A stretch of DNA of 64,000 bases from positions 1-64,000 of the forward strand of contig NZ_STFX01000003.1 in assembly GCF_005222915.1 (NCBI RefSeq), in the 5' to 3' direction. Positions 48,717-59,888 of the stretch are shown piece by piece. Each line of letters begins with the position of its first letter. Within the stretch, counting starts at the first letter, position 1. The DNA is from Rhizobium sp. FKL33. Lineage in GTDB: Bacteria > Pseudomonadota > Alphaproteobacteria > Rhizobiales > Rhizobiaceae. The notes beneath the pieces were generated by a model. That model ran no database searches. It was not told where the DNA came from and worked only from the letters and a program-made list of their open reading frames with translations. The position numbers and the translations under genes are program-made.

Positions 48717-50555
48717 ATGGGCTTTATCGCACGTTTGGGAACACTCACTCCGGTTATCGCGCTGATCGCGGGGTTCGCCGCAGCGCCGGCCTTTTCAGAG
48801 GAAGGTTTCTGGACCAATGGCGTCTCCAGTTTGGGCGAATTGAAGTACAAGCCCGGCTTCAGCCATTTTGATTATGTCAATCCGCAAGCGCCCAAGCGCG
48901 GCGTGTTGCGGCTATCGGAATTCGGCGTGTTTGATTCGCTCAATCCGATCCCCAACAAGGGCAATCTTGCTTTGCCCGTGGCGGCGCTGGTCTATGAGAC
49001 GCTGATGAAGCCGTCGCTGGACGAGCCCTTGTCCACCTATGGCCTGATCGCCGAGAGCGTCTCCTATCCCAAGGATTTCGCTTCGGTTTCCTATCGTCTC
49101 AATCCCAAGGCCGCCTGGGCCGACGGCAAGCCCATCACAGTCGAGGACGTGGTCTTCTCCTTCGACAAGGCCAAGGAGTTCGACCCGGCCAAGGCCTTCT
49201 ATTACCAGCATGTCGTCAAGGCGGAGAAAACCGGCGAGCGCGAGGTAACCTTCACCTTCGACGAAAAGAACAATCGCGACCTCGTCGCCACCATCGGGCA
49301 ATTGACCATCGTGCCCAAGCATTGGTGGGAGGGAAAGGACGCCCGCGGCGTCCAGCGCAATATCGGGGCGACGACGCTCGAGCCGGTCATGGGCTCCGGC
49401 CCCTACAACCTGGTGGCGGTGTCTCCCGGCTCGACGCTCAAATTCGAGCTGCGCGACGATTATTGGGGCAAGGATCTGCCGGTGAACATCGGCTACAACA
49501 ATTTCAAGACGATCGAATACACCTATTACGCCGACATCGACGTGCAGTTCGAAGCCTTCCGCAGCGGCGACAGCGATTTCTGGTCCGAGAACGAGGCCAA
49601 GCGCTGGGCGACCGCCTATACTTTCCCGGCCGTGCAGCAGGGCAAGGTCAAGAAAGAGGAATTGCCCAACGACTACCGCTCGTCCGGCGTGCTGGTCGGC
49701 TTCATTCCCAATCTTCGCCGCGAGCAGTTTCAGGATGCGCGGGTGCGGGAAGCCCTGAACTACGCTTTCGATTTCGAGACGCTGAAGCGCACGATCTTCT
49801 ACGGGCAGTACAGCCGCATCAACTCCTATTTTTACGGCTCGGAACTGGCCTCTTCAGGCCTGCCGCAGGGCAAGGAGTTGGAGATCCTGACAGAGCTCAA
49901 GGACAAGGTGCCGCCGAGCGTCTTCACCGAACCTTATGTCAACCCCGTCGCCGGCAACGAGGCCAAGCTCCGGCAGAACCTGCGCAAGGCGCTGGGGCTG
50001 TTCAAGCAAGCAGGCTGGGAGCTCAAGGGCGGGCAGATGGTCAACGCCAAAACCGGCAAGCCCTTCAAGTTCGAGATCCTGCTCAATTCCAACATCATCG
50101 AACGCGTCGCGCTGCCCTTTGCCGCCAATCTCAAGAAGATCGGGGTCGTCGCCACGGTGCGCTCGGTCGACGCTTCGCAATTCACCGAGCGCTGGCGCAA
50201 GCGCGATTTCGATGTGATCTATACCGGTTGGGGCCAAAGCCTCAATCCTGGCGCTGAACAGGCGGAATATTGGGGCTCGAAGGCCGCCGCCGCCGAGGGC
50301 ACGCAGAATTACGCCGGCATCGCCAATCCGGCCATCGACGCGATCATCCGCAAGATCATCTTTGCACCTGATCGCGACGTGCAGGTGGCGGCTGTGAAGG
50401 CGCTGGACCGCGTGTTGCTGCACAATCATTATGTCGTGCCGTCCTATACGCTGCGCATGAGCCGCATCGCCTACTGGGACAAGTTCGAGCGGCCCAAGGA
50501 TCTGCCGCATTATTCCTCGGGCTTCCCGTCAATCTGGTGGGCCAAGGGCGAATGA
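48717..50555 (+). CDS. yejA: Oligopeptide ABC transporter substrate-binding protein YejA
   Basis: Periplasmic binding protein (family 5) of the Yej oligopeptide / microcin C importer. The 612 residues start with a Sec signal (about 1-28, FIARLGTLTPVIALIAGFAAAPAFS) followed by the mature domain from FDYVNPQAPKRGVLRLSEFG, typical of YejA. It has the usual two-lobe fold with the long family loop FDSLNPIPNKGN. It heads the yejA-yejB-yejE operon, which continues to yejF after a vapBC-like pair. A small hairpin (50556-50579) lies before yejB. Confidence 0.92.
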   Translation: MGFIARLGTLTPVIALIAGFAAAPAFSEEGFWTNGVSSLGELKYKPGFSHFDYVNPQAPKRGVLRLSEFGVFDSLNPIPNKGNLALPVAALVYETLMKPSLDEPLSTYGLIAESVSYPKDFASVSYRLNPKAAWADGKPITVEDVVFSFDKAKEFDPAKAFYYQHVVKAEKTGEREVTFTFDEKNNRDLVATIGQLTIVPKHWWEGKDARGVQRNIGATTLEPVMGSGPYNLVAVSPGSTLKFELRDDYWGKDLPVNIGYNNFKTIEYTYYADIDVQFEAFRSGDSDFWSENEAKRWATAYTFPAVQQGKVKKEELPNDYRSSGVLVGFIPNLRREQFQDARVREALNYAFDFETLKRTIFYGQYSRINSYFYGSELASSGLPQGKELEILTELKDKVPPSVFTEPYVNPVAGNEAKLRQNLRKALGLFKQAGWELKGGQMVNAKTGKPFKFEILLNSNIIERVALPFAANLKKIGVVATVRSVDASQFTERWRKRDFDVIYTGWGQSLNPGAEQAEYWGSKAAAAEGTQNYAGIANPAIDAIIRKIIFAPDRDVQVAAVKALDRVLLHNHYVVPSYTLRMSRIAYWDKFERPKDLPHYSSGFPSIWWAKGE

Positions 50556-50677
50556 AGCCTCGCGAAAGCCTGTGAGGCTAATGCAAGCGCGATATCTGAC
50601 CAAATCCGTCATGGAGACCTCGTTGCAGATCTTGACAGTCACGCCGCCCGGCGGCGGCCCGCGAGGGGAACGCTGAG

Positions 50678-51763
50678 ATGGCCGCCTATATTCTGAGACG
50701 GCTTCTCTTGATCATCCCGACGCTGCTCGGGATCCTGCTCCTGTCCTTCATCATCGTGCAATTTGCCCCCGGCGGCCCTGTCGAGCAGATGATCGCCGAT
50801 CTGACCAACCAGAACGGCGGCGACCGGCTCTCCGGCGGCGGCAACGAACTGTCCTTCAACGAGGCGGCCGACAGTTCCGGCCGATATCGCGGCGCGCAGG
50901 GGCTCGATCCGGAACTGATCGCCAAGCTGGAGAAGCAGTTCGGCTTCGACAAGCCGGCCTGGCAGCGCTTCGCCGAAATGGTGTGGAATTACGCCCGGTT
51001 CGATTTCGGCCAGAGCTTCTTCCGCGACGAAAGCGTCGTCAATCTGATCGCCGAGAAGCTGCCGGTGTCGATCTCGCTCGGCGTCTGGGTGCTGCTTCTG
51101 TCCTACGCCATCTCCATTCCGCTTGGCATCCGCAAGGCGGTGTCGGACGGATCGAGCTTCGATGTCTGGACCTCGGGCGTGGTGATCATCGGTTACGCGG
51201 TGCCGGGCTTTCTGTTCGGCATCCTGCTGATCGTGCTGTTCGCCGGCGGCTCATTCTGGGACTGGTTCCCGCTGCGCGGCCTGACGTCCGACAATTTCGA
51301 TCAGTTGAGCATCGGCGGCAAGATCCTGGATTACATCTGGCATCTGACGCTGCCGATCTCGGCGCTGCTGATTTCCTCCTTCGCCACCACGACGCTGCTG
51401 ACCAAGAACTCCTTCATCGACGAGATCAAGAAGCAATATGTGGTGACGGCCCGCGCCAAGGGGCTGACCGAACATCGGGTTCTCTATGGTCACGTGTTCC
51501 GCAATGCGATGCTGATCGTGATCGCCGGCTTTCCCGCAGCCTTCATCTCGGCCTTCTTCACCGGCTCGCTCCTGATCGAGAACCTGTTCTCGCTCGATGG
51601 CCTCGGCCGAATGGGCTACGACGCCATCATCAAGCGCGATTATCCGATCGTGTTCGGCACCCTCTACATCTTCTCACTGCTCGGGCTGGTCGTCGGCCTT
51701 CTCTCCGACCTCATTTACACCTGGGTCGATCCCCGCATCGATTTCGAAAAGCGGGAGGTGTGA
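50678..51763 (+). CDS. yejB: ABC transporter permease YejB
   Basis: A 361-residue inner-membrane permease with an N-terminal helix (about 5-28), a long periplasmic loop with the Yej-specific [17 protein letters not shown] region, and five further helices in the C-terminal half. The ABC contact loop is [29 protein letters not shown]. The N-terminal [20 protein letters not shown] is that of the DppB/OppB family. Two bases separate its stop from yejE. Confidence 0.93.
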   Translation: MAAYILRRLLLIIPTLLGILLLSFIIVQFAPGGPVEQMIADLTNQNGGDRLSGGGNELSFNEAADSSGRYRGAQGLDPELIAKLEKQFGFDKPAWQRFAEMVWNYARFDFGQSFFRDESVVNLIAEKLPVSISLGVWVLLLSYAISIPLGIRKAVSDGSSFDVWTSGVVIIGYAVPGFLFGILLIVLFAGGSFWDWFPLRGLTSDNFDQLSIGGKILDYIWHLTLPISALLISSFATTTLLTKNSFIDEIKKQYVVTARAKGLTEHRVLYGHVFRNAMLIVIAGFPAAFISAFFTGSLLIENLFSLDGLGRMGYDAIIKRDYPIVFGTLYIFSLLGLVVGLLSDLIYTWVDPRIDFEKREV

Positions 51764-51765
51764 TC

Positions 51766-52890
51766 ATGGCAGTGCACACCAAGAAACCCTGGCTCTCTCC
51801 CGTCAATCAGCGGCGTCTCGCCAATTTCAAGGCGAACCGGCGCGGCTACTGGTCGTTCTGGATCTTCTTGCTGATTTTCGGCCTGTCGCTGTTCGCCGAA
51901 GTGATCGCCAATGACCGGCCCATCCTCGTTTCCTTCAAGGGCGAATACTATGTGCCGATCCTCCGGGATTACGAGGAGGCGACCTTCCTCGGCGACGAGG
52001 GCTTCCTGCCGACCACCGATTACAAGACCGATCTGGTGCGCGAGAAGATCGACGAAAACGGCTGGATGATCTGGCCGCCGATCCGCTATTCATACCTGAC
52101 CGCCAACACATTCGTGCCGACCTCGGCCCCGACCAGACCCTTCTGGCTCATGCCGGAGGAACAGCGCTGCTCGGCCTATCCGCTCGCCGACAAGGATCCT
52201 AATTGCACGCTGGGCAACATGAACTGGCTCGGCACCGACGATCAGGCGCGCGACGTGCTCGCCCGCATCATCTACGGCTTCAGGCTTTCCGTGGTGTTCG
52301 GTCTGGCGCTGACAGCGGCCTCGGCGGTGATCGGCGTCGCCATCGGCGCGGTGCAGGGCTATTTCGGCGGGCTGACCGACCTGATCGGGCAGCGCTTCAT
52401 CGAGATCTGGTCGTCGATGCCGGTGCTCTACATCCTGCTGATCATGGCTTCGATCCTGCCGCCCGGCTTTTTCGTGCTGCTCGGCATTCTGCTCCTGTTT
52501 TCCTGGACGAGTTTCGTCGGCATTGTCAGGGCGGAATTTTTCCGCGCCCGCAATTTCGAATATGTCCGGGCCGCCCGCGCGCTCGGCGTCGGCAATGCCG
52601 TGATCATGTGGCGGCATCTTCTGCCCAACGCCATGGTGGCGACGCTGACCTTCCTGCCCTTCATCCTGTCAGGTTCGATCAGCACGCTGACGGCGCTCGA
52701 TTTCCTCGGTCTCGGCATGCCGCCGGGTTCGCCCTCGCTCGGCGAAATGGTCGGCCAGGCCAAGTCGAACCTGCAGGCCCCCTGGCTGGGTTTTACCGCC
52801 TTCTTCACGCTCGCCGCCATGCTGTCGCTTCTGATCTTCATCGGCGAAGCGGTGCGCGACGCATTCGACCCCAGAAAGACCTTCGGATGA
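51766..52890 (+). CDS. yejE: ABC transporter permease YejE
   Basis: Second permease of the Yej importer, 374 residues. One N-terminal helix (about 24-46) precedes a large periplasmic region (FLGDEGFLPTTDYKTD and the LIWPPIRYSY-like stretch), then five helices with the ATPase-contact loop EYVRAARALGVGNAVIMWRH. The long frame upstream of the ATG at 51766 is antisense-like shadow within yejB and is not used. The stop is followed by 64 bases and a toxin-antitoxin pair rather than directly by yejF. Confidence 0.92.
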   Translation: MAVHTKKPWLSPVNQRRLANFKANRRGYWSFWIFLLIFGLSLFAEVIANDRPILVSFKGEYYVPILRDYEEATFLGDEGFLPTTDYKTDLVREKIDENGWMIWPPIRYSYLTANTFVPTSAPTRPFWLMPEEQRCSAYPLADKDPNCTLGNMNWLGTDDQARDVLARIIYGFRLSVVFGLALTAASAVIGVAIGAVQGYFGGLTDLIGQRFIEIWSSMPVLYILLIMASILPPGFFVLLGILLLFSWTSFVGIVRAEFFRARNFEYVRAARALGVGNAVIMWRHLLPNAMVATLTFLPFILSGSISTLTALDFLGLGMPPGSPSLGEMVGQAKSNLQAPWLGFTAFFTLAAMLSLLIFIGEAVRDAFDPRKTFG

Positions 52891-52954
52891 GGAACCCTCG
52901 CTTTCCGACAGGTTTGGCCCTAGACTTGGCGCAGTTCCCATCAGGAGGCCGCCG

Positions 52955-53218
52955 ATGAACAAGATCGTGCGCGAGCACTATCCCGTCTCACAATTGCCCG
53001 AGGATCTGCGCGCGCAGTTTCCAGGCGTGGAGACGGTGCGGCTGGTGATCGAAGAGGGCGCTGCTCGACAGTCCGAGAATGCCCCGTTGGGTCGTGGCGA
53101 GGGTGAGGATTTCTGGGCGACGCTGCAGCAAGCAAGAGCCTCGCTGAAAGAACCCAGGTCTCTAAGAGACGCCGTGGCGGATATCAGGGCCCTGCGCGAT
53201 GAATGGGATGAGGAATGA
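52955..53218 (+). CDS. Antitoxin of a VapBC-like pair
   Basis: An 87-residue protein just upstream of a PIN-domain toxin. It starts NKIVREHYPVSQLPEDLRAQFPG, a stretch I recall in unnamed antitoxins paired with PIN proteins in alphaproteobacteria; the charged C-terminal half (ARASLKEPRSLRDAVADIRALRDEWDEE) would bind the toxin. No helix-turn-helix or AbrB fold is obvious. A strong AGGAGG precedes the ATG. The stop overlaps the toxin ATG (ATGA). Confidence 0.75.
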   Translation: MNKIVREHYPVSQLPEDLRAQFPGVETVRLVIEEGAARQSENAPLGRGEGEDFWATLQQARASLKEPRSLRDAVADIRALRDEWDEE

Positions 53219-53711
53219 CCTTGTTCCCGCTGGTGTATCTCGACACCAACATCTTGATCGCGTTTCTCGAAGACGAGTTCGAAAAAGGCGATGCTCTGCG
53301 CGAGATGATCGCGGGACATCGCCGGTCGGAGACCGATCCCCGGTTTCTCACCAGCGCGCTGACTTTTTCGGAGTTGCCGGTTAAGCCCTATCGAGAACGC
53401 GCACTTGCCGCGGCCCAGTTTTATGCAGAACTGAGGTCGGGCAGTTACTGGCTCTCGGTCGTGCCCGTTTCGGAGCAAGTTCTAGACCTGGCCGCCGCTC
53501 TCCGCGCCGCCCGCCGGTCGCTCAAGCTGCCCGACGCCATTCATGTCGCCACCGCGATGCAGGCGGGCTGTTCGCATTTTCTGACGCAGGACGAGGGCAT
53601 CTCCGCCGGCGAGCCCGCTATTCATCCCCTAACGAGCGTCGCGCTGACGCCTGCGCCGGTGATCCGGCCCGATGCGCCGACTTTGGCCGCCATTCTCGAG
53701 GATCTCACACG

Positions 53712-53715
<4 letters not shown>
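53215..53715 (+). CDS. PIN-domain toxin (VapC-like)
   Basis: A 166-residue PIN nuclease. The four acidic residues expected in the active site are present: Asp10 (VYLDTNILIAF), Glu53 (LTFSEL), Asp107 (LKLPDAIHVATA) and Asp126 (FLTQDEG). It is longer than most VapC proteins (about 130), with an extra C-terminal tail of about 30 residues (APVIRPDAPTLAAILEDL). It overlaps the antitoxin by ATGA at the front and yejF by ATGA at the back, so it lies in a continuous translational chain into the transporter ATPase. Confidence 0.88.
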
Positions 53716-55340
<1,625 letters not shown>

Positions 55341-55350
55341 CAGGTTCCGC

Positions 55351-56310
55351 ATGAGCACCAAAAGCCCCATCATCGTAGATCTCCGCTTTCATCCCGATCA
55401 GGTGGCGGAGGGCTTGAAGACGGCCTTTCCGGGGCGCGAGGTGATCAACCGCGCCGATCTCGCCCAGCGCGACCGCGACCTCTCGGGCATATCTTACGCT
55501 CTGCTCTGGAAGCCGCTGGACGATCTGTTTTCACGCGCGACGGATCTCAAGGTGCTGTTTTCGGGCGGCGCCGGCGTCGATCATGTTCTGACCCTGCCGG
55601 GCCTGCCCGACCTGCCGCTGGTGCGCTTCGTCGATCACACGCTGACGACGCGGATGAGCGAATGGGTGGTCATGCAGTGCCTGATGCATCTGCGCCAGCA
55701 TCTCGCATACGACGCCCAGCAGCGCAGGCGCGTCTGGAAACCTTTGACGCAGCCCGAGGCGGCGGATCTCACCGTGGGCGTCATGGGCATGGGCGTTCTC
55801 GGCTCTGACGCCGCCCGCAAGCTCAAGACCATGGGCTTCAATGTCATCGGCTGGTCGAAGAGCGGCAAGCCGGTGGACGGCGTCGCCATGCATGCGGCCG
55901 AAGATCTCGACCGGTTCCTCGGCCAATCCGACATCCTCGTCGGTCTGCTGCCGTTGACGCCGGAGACGCGCGGCATCTTCAATCGCGACCTGTTTTCGAA
56001 GCTGAAGCGGGACGGCGCGCTGGGCGGTCCTGTGTTCATCAATGCCGGCCGTGGCGGCAGCCAGGTCGAAGCTGATGTGATCGAGGCGCTGCAGTCGGGC
56101 CTGCTCAGGGCCGCCTCGCTCGATGTGTTCGAGGTCGAGCCGCTGCCGGAGACCTCGGCGATCTGGTCGCTGCCCAATTTGATCCTGACGCCGCATTCGG
56201 CGGCGGATTCGGATGTCTCGGCGCTGTTTGCGCATGTCGAGCGGCAGATCGAGCGCTTCGAGCGCGGCGAAGCGCTGGAGCATGTCGTGGCGCGAGACAC
56301 TGGTTACTGA
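55351..56310 (+). CDS. ghrA: Glyoxylate/hydroxypyruvate reductase A-like dehydrogenase
   Basis: A 319-residue D-2-hydroxyacid dehydrogenase of the GhrA branch. It has the cofactor loop GVMGMGVLGSDAARKLKTMG (about 139-158) and the catalytic Arg (NAGRGGSQV), Glu (FEVEPLP) and His (LTPHSAADSD). The short N-terminal domain, with LWKPLDDLFSRATDLKVLFSGGAGVDH, is that of GhrA, unlike the GyaR-type gene at 25397. It starts 10 bases after yejF and may be in the same transcript. It overlaps by 7 bases the convergent lactonase gene. Confidence 0.9.
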   Translation: MSTKSPIIVDLRFHPDQVAEGLKTAFPGREVINRADLAQRDRDLSGISYALLWKPLDDLFSRATDLKVLFSGGAGVDHVLTLPGLPDLPLVRFVDHTLTTRMSEWVVMQCLMHLRQHLAYDAQQRRRVWKPLTQPEAADLTVGVMGMGVLGSDAARKLKTMGFNVIGWSKSGKPVDGVAMHAAEDLDRFLGQSDILVGLLPLTPETRGIFNRDLFSKLKRDGALGGPVFINAGRGGSQVEADVIEALQSGLLRAASLDVFEVEPLPETSAIWSLPNLILTPHSAADSDVSALFAHVERQIERFERGEALEHVVARDTGY

Positions 56311-57368
56311 GGATTGACGAACAGCATGTCGAGCGGCGCTTTCACCGGCACGATGTTGGTGGGTTCCGCGGACAGCTTTCCATCGGCAAAGTCCCAAGCG
56401 AACAGGGCGACCCCATCTGATTTCTGGTTGGCGACGGCCAGCCGCCGCGCGGCGCGATCGAAGCGGATGGCTCGTGGAAAGGCGCCGCCGCAATCATATT
56501 CGGCTTTCAGCGTCGGCAAGCCGCTCTGCGGATCGATCCAGAACACGGCGATCGTATCTGCGCCGCGATTGGCGACCAGGAGATGGTGGCCGTCGGGCGT
56601 CGTCAAGATGCCGGAAGGATAGTTTCGACTGTCGGTCTCGTGCTGCGTAGCCGGCATGCGGGCGGCCAGTTGAAGTCCGTCATCGCTCACCGAAAAGGCG
56701 AGAAGCGTCGAATCCAGTTCGCCTGTCACATAGAGCATGCGGCCATTGGGATGAAACGCCGCGTGACGGGGACCGGCTCCCTCAGGCGTTTTCGTCTCGC
56801 CTTTGGGCGAGAGACGACCCGCCTCGCTATCGAAGGCATAGGAAAACAGCCTGTCCGCGCCGAGATCCACAGCGACAAGCCGGCGATTGTCGGGGCTGAT
56901 AGCGACGCAGTGGCAATGCGGTCCCTCCTGCCGGCGCTTGTCCGGGCCGGTGCCGTGATGCGTGAAGCGCGCTATGGGGTTTGAGATGTCGCCGCTATCC
57001 GAAAGGGAAAAGGCGGATAACGAGGCGTCGCCCGGCGCGCGAGATGCTTGGTAATTCGCGACAAACAGAAAACGTTCGGTCCTGTCGAGGCAAAGATGAA
57101 CGGCGGCATTCCCACCGGTGGCCTGCGCAGTCCGCGCCGAAAGCCGCTCCGCATTGAGTTCGACCGGCGTGACGCGGCCAGAACCTTTGGATTTTTCGCT
57201 CGCGACGTAAATCATTTTGGTCTTGGTCGACGCCGCCAGAAACGAAGGATTTGGCGTGATGGAAGACATGAATGTGTCTCCGCCCAACCGATGAAGCGCG
57301 AGAGCTCCCAGACCCGGTGAGGCGGAGCAGATCAGCAGATGCGTTTCCATGGTCATGCCATTTTCCAT
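56304..57368 (-). CDS. Lactonase / 6-phosphogluconolactonase-type beta-propeller
   Basis: A 354-residue protein of the seven-bladed lactonase family (Pgl of the YbhE type), with repeated blade motifs such as GPRHAAFHPNGRMLYVTGE and LLVANRGADTIAVFWID. It may hydrolyse 6-phosphogluconolactone or another sugar lactone. No signal peptide. A start five residues further in (57356, MTMETHL) is possible. It is divergent from fadD and shares its upstream region; a lactone oxidase is encoded 5 kb away, but no operon links them. Confidence 0.85.
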   Translation of the reverse strand: MENGMTMETHLLICSASPGLGALALHRLGGDTFMSSITPNPSFLAASTKTKMIYVASEKSKGSGRVTPVELNAERLSARTAQATGGNAAVHLCLDRTERFLFVANYQASRAPGDASLSAFSLSDSGDISNPIARFTHHGTGPDKRRQEGPHCHCVAISPDNRRLVAVDLGADRLFSYAFDSEAGRLSPKGETKTPEGAGPRHAAFHPNGRMLYVTGELDSTLLAFSVSDDGLQLAARMPATQHETDSRNYPSGILTTPDGHHLLVANRGADTIAVFWIDPQSGLPTLKAEYDCGGAFPRAIRFDRAARRLAVANQKSDGVALFAWDFADGKLSAEPTNIVPVKAPLDMLFVNPQ

Positions 57369-57399
57369 TTGCGAAAGACGAGCGTCTGTCAGCTGTGCG

Positions 57400-57428
57400 T
57401 TGACGTTTACGTCAATGTAAACTAGTCT
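57400..57428 (+). promoter_or_regulatory. fadD promoter covered by overlapping palindromes
   Basis: TTGACG (57400-57405), a 17-base spacer and TAGTCT (57423-57428) form a promoter. The palindrome TTGACGTTTACGTCAA (57400-57415) covers the -35, and GTTTAC-N6-GTAAAC (57405-57422) fills the spacer. These look like operators of fatty-acid regulators (LiuR, PsrA or FadP types). Confidence 0.5.
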
Positions 57429-57507
57429 TTGCTTGCGTGAGGAGCAAAGGCGATTAACATCCTGTCGAGGAGAGCGCAGGATGTCAAAATAGCGCTGGGA
57501 GGAAAAG

Positions 57508-59208
57508 ATGAACGCAATTGATTCGAGCTTGCAGCCTATGCCGGGCGACAGGCCGTGGCTAAAATCCTATCCGGATGGCGTTCCGTCCGAAATTCAGCCT
57601 TTGAAGCATGCCTCGCTCGGAGAATTGTTCGAGGATGTCGTCAGTCGCAACGGTCACAAGCCGGCCTATACCTGCATGGGCAAGACGCTGAGCTTCGGCG
57701 AGATCGATCAGATGTCGCGTCAGGTCGCCGCCTGGCTGCAGCAGAAGGGCCTGAAACGCGGAGATCGCGTCGCGATCATGTTTCCGAACATCCTGCAATT
57801 TCCCGTCGTCGCGCTCGCGGTGCTGCGCGCCGGCTTTATCGCAGTCAATGTCAACCCGCTCTACACCCCGCGCGAACTCAATTATCAGCTGAAAGACGCC
57901 GGCGCGAAGCTTCTGTTCACGCTTGAGAATTTCGCCGCAACCGTGCAGCAGGCCCTGCCGGGAACGGGTGTCGAGACCGTGGTCGTCGCCACCATGGGCG
58001 ATCTCCTGGGCTTCAAGGGCCATCTCGTCAATTTCGTGGTGCGTAAGGTCAAGAAGCTCGTGCCTCTCTGGACGCTGCCCGGCCACGTGCCGTTCAAAAC
58101 CCTGCTTGCGGAGGCGAAAAGCCTGCGATTCCGTCCCGAGAACGTCACGGCCTCCGATGTCGCCTTTCTGCAGTATACCGGCGGCACGACCGGGGTGGCC
58201 AAGGGCGCGGTGCTGACGCATGGCAATATTCTCGCCAATGCCGAGCAGACGGCCGTCTGGCTGTCGGTTCTCTATCGCCGCGCCAAAAAGCCCGAGGATT
58301 TCACCTTCGTCTGCCCGCTGCCGCTCTACCATATTTTCGCGCTCACCGTGAATTTGGTGATGGGGATGAAGGAAGTGGCGCGCAATGTGCTGATCCCCAA
58401 CCCGCGAGACATTCCCGCCTTTGTGAAGGTGCTGCGGTCGGAAAAGATCCATGTCTTCCCGGGCCTCAACACGCTGTTTAATGCGCTTGTGAACAATGAG
58501 GAGTTCAAGAAGCTCGATTTCTCGAAACTCATCCTCAGCCTGGCCGGCGGCATGGCCTGCCAGAGGCCGGTGGCCGAACGCTGGCAAGCGGTGACCGGTT
58601 GCCCGATTTCCGAAGGTTACGGTCTGTCCGAGACCTCGCCGATCGCCACGGTCAACCGTCTCGACGCCGGCTCCTTCACCGGCACGATCGGCCTGCCGCT
58701 GCCCTCCACAGATATCCAGATCCAGGATGACGACGGCAAGCAGGTTCCGCTCGGCGTGGTCGGCGAGATCTGCATCCGCGGCCCGCAGGTGATGTCCGGC
58801 TATTGGAACAAGCCGGAGGAAACCGCCAAGGTGATGACGCCTGATGGCTTCTTCCGTTCGGGCGACATGGGCGTGATGGATGAGAACGGCTATATCCGCA
58901 TTGTCGATCGCAAGAAGGACATGGTGATCGTTTCCGGCTTCAACGTTTATCCCAATGAAGTGGAAGAGGTGGTCGCCTCCCATCCGGGCGTCCTCGAAGC
59001 CGCTGTGATAGGCGTGCCGGACGAACATTCCGGCGAAGCGGTGAAACTGTTCGTGGTGCGCAAGAACCCGGATCTCACGGCGGCCGAGATCAAGGAGTAT
59101 TGTGCGTCAAGACTTACGAACTACAAGCGTCCGAAACACATAGAATTTCGCGAAAGCCTGCCGAAATCCAATGTCGGCAAGATCCTGCGGAAGGAGTTGC
59201 GGACTTAA
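57508..59208 (+). CDS. fadD: Long-chain fatty-acid-CoA ligase
   Basis: Activates fatty acids with ATP and CoA at the inner face of the membrane. The 566 residues are typical: the AMP/ATP loop YTGGTTGVAKGAVLTHGNI (about 219-237), the adenylate motif SEGYGLSETSPIATVNR (about 371-387), and GFFRSGDMGVMDENGYIRIVDRKKDMVI near 450-476 with the hinge. GGGAGG precedes the ATG. It overlaps the convergent phosphoesterase gene by 4 bases. A palindromic operator covers its promoter. Confidence 0.93.
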   Translation: MNAIDSSLQPMPGDRPWLKSYPDGVPSEIQPLKHASLGELFEDVVSRNGHKPAYTCMGKTLSFGEIDQMSRQVAAWLQQKGLKRGDRVAIMFPNILQFPVVALAVLRAGFIAVNVNPLYTPRELNYQLKDAGAKLLFTLENFAATVQQALPGTGVETVVVATMGDLLGFKGHLVNFVVRKVKKLVPLWTLPGHVPFKTLLAEAKSLRFRPENVTASDVAFLQYTGGTTGVAKGAVLTHGNILANAEQTAVWLSVLYRRAKKPEDFTFVCPLPLYHIFALTVNLVMGMKEVARNVLIPNPRDIPAFVKVLRSEKIHVFPGLNTLFNALVNNEEFKKLDFSKLILSLAGGMACQRPVAERWQAVTGCPISEGYGLSETSPIATVNRLDAGSFTGTIGLPLPSTDIQIQDDDGKQVPLGVVGEICIRGPQVMSGYWNKPEETAKVMTPDGFFRSGDMGVMDENGYIRIVDRKKDMVIVSGFNVYPNEVEEVVASHPGVLEAAVIGVPDEHSGEAVKLFVVRKNPDLTAAEIKEYCASRLTNYKRPKHIEFRESLPKSNVGKILRKELRT

Positions 59209-59870
59209 CCGGTCCAGCGATAGCGGCTGGATATGTTGATGAAGCGTGTGGGCCCGCCCGGAACGGCGTCGTCAAAAACGGCGGCCGTCAAGCGATCGCC
59301 GAACACGCAGCCGCTGTCGATATTGCTGCGCGCGCCGCGCGTGACGGGATTTTCGTCGCGCGGCGTATGGCCATGGCAGAGGTGACGACCGAAGAATTCA
59401 CCGTGATCATCCTCGGGTTTTGGCCTGCGCCAGAGCAGCGTATTCTCCTCCTGATCCTCAAGCGGTCGCCCACGGTCAAGCCCGGCATGGGCAAAGATCC
59501 TGAAAACATCGACATGGATCTGAGGACGGTTGGCAAGCCACAGTCGATGCGCCTCCGGAACCTCGCCGCGATAGGACTGTAAAGTCTCCTCGCCGCCGTT
59601 GCGGAGCCAGAAGCCTTCACGATCTGCGCCCGCCAGCGCATCGAGCATCATGCGTTCGTGATTGCCCATCAGGGCGACCCAGCGCCAGTTCTTTGTCTGC
59701 GGCCCCGCCATGACGCGGTCCACGACGCCGGCGCTGTCAGGACCACGATCAACATAGTCGCCGAGAAAGACCAGCGTTCCCCCATCGTAAGCCAAGCGGA
59801 TGATGTCCAGCAGACTGTCGAGTTCGGCGAGACAACCGTGGATGTCGCCGATGGCGATGGTGACGCTCAT
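59205..59870 (-). CDS. Calcineurin-like metallophosphoesterase
   Basis: A 221-residue serine/threonine-phosphatase-type phosphoesterase. The signature metal blocks are present in order: GDIHGCLAELDSLL (about 8-21), FLGDYVDRGPDS (about 35-46), MGNHERMML (about 69-77), and the His pair of HAGLDRGRP and CHGHTPRDEN. It resembles the PrpA/PrpB and ApaH-like enzymes. It ends a minus-strand cassette after the PLP enzyme, 18 bases downstream; a physiological link to it is not known. Confidence 0.88.
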   Translation of the reverse strand: MSVTIAIGDIHGCLAELDSLLDIIRLAYDGGTLVFLGDYVDRGPDSAGVVDRVMAGPQTKNWRWVALMGNHERMMLDALAGADREGFWLRNGGEETLQSYRGEVPEAHRLWLANRPQIHVDVFRIFAHAGLDRGRPLEDQEENTLLWRRPKPEDDHGEFFGRHLCHGHTPRDENPVTRGARSNIDSGCVFGDRLTAAVFDDAVPGGPTRFINISSRYRWTG

Positions 59871-59888
59871 GATGATCTTTCGGACTGG

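Noticed and set aside
50611-50676. Small frame [16 protein letters not shown] between yejA and yejB
   Set aside because: Twenty-one residues with no ribosome site and no resemblance I can support; the yejA-yejB gap probably holds only a small hairpin.
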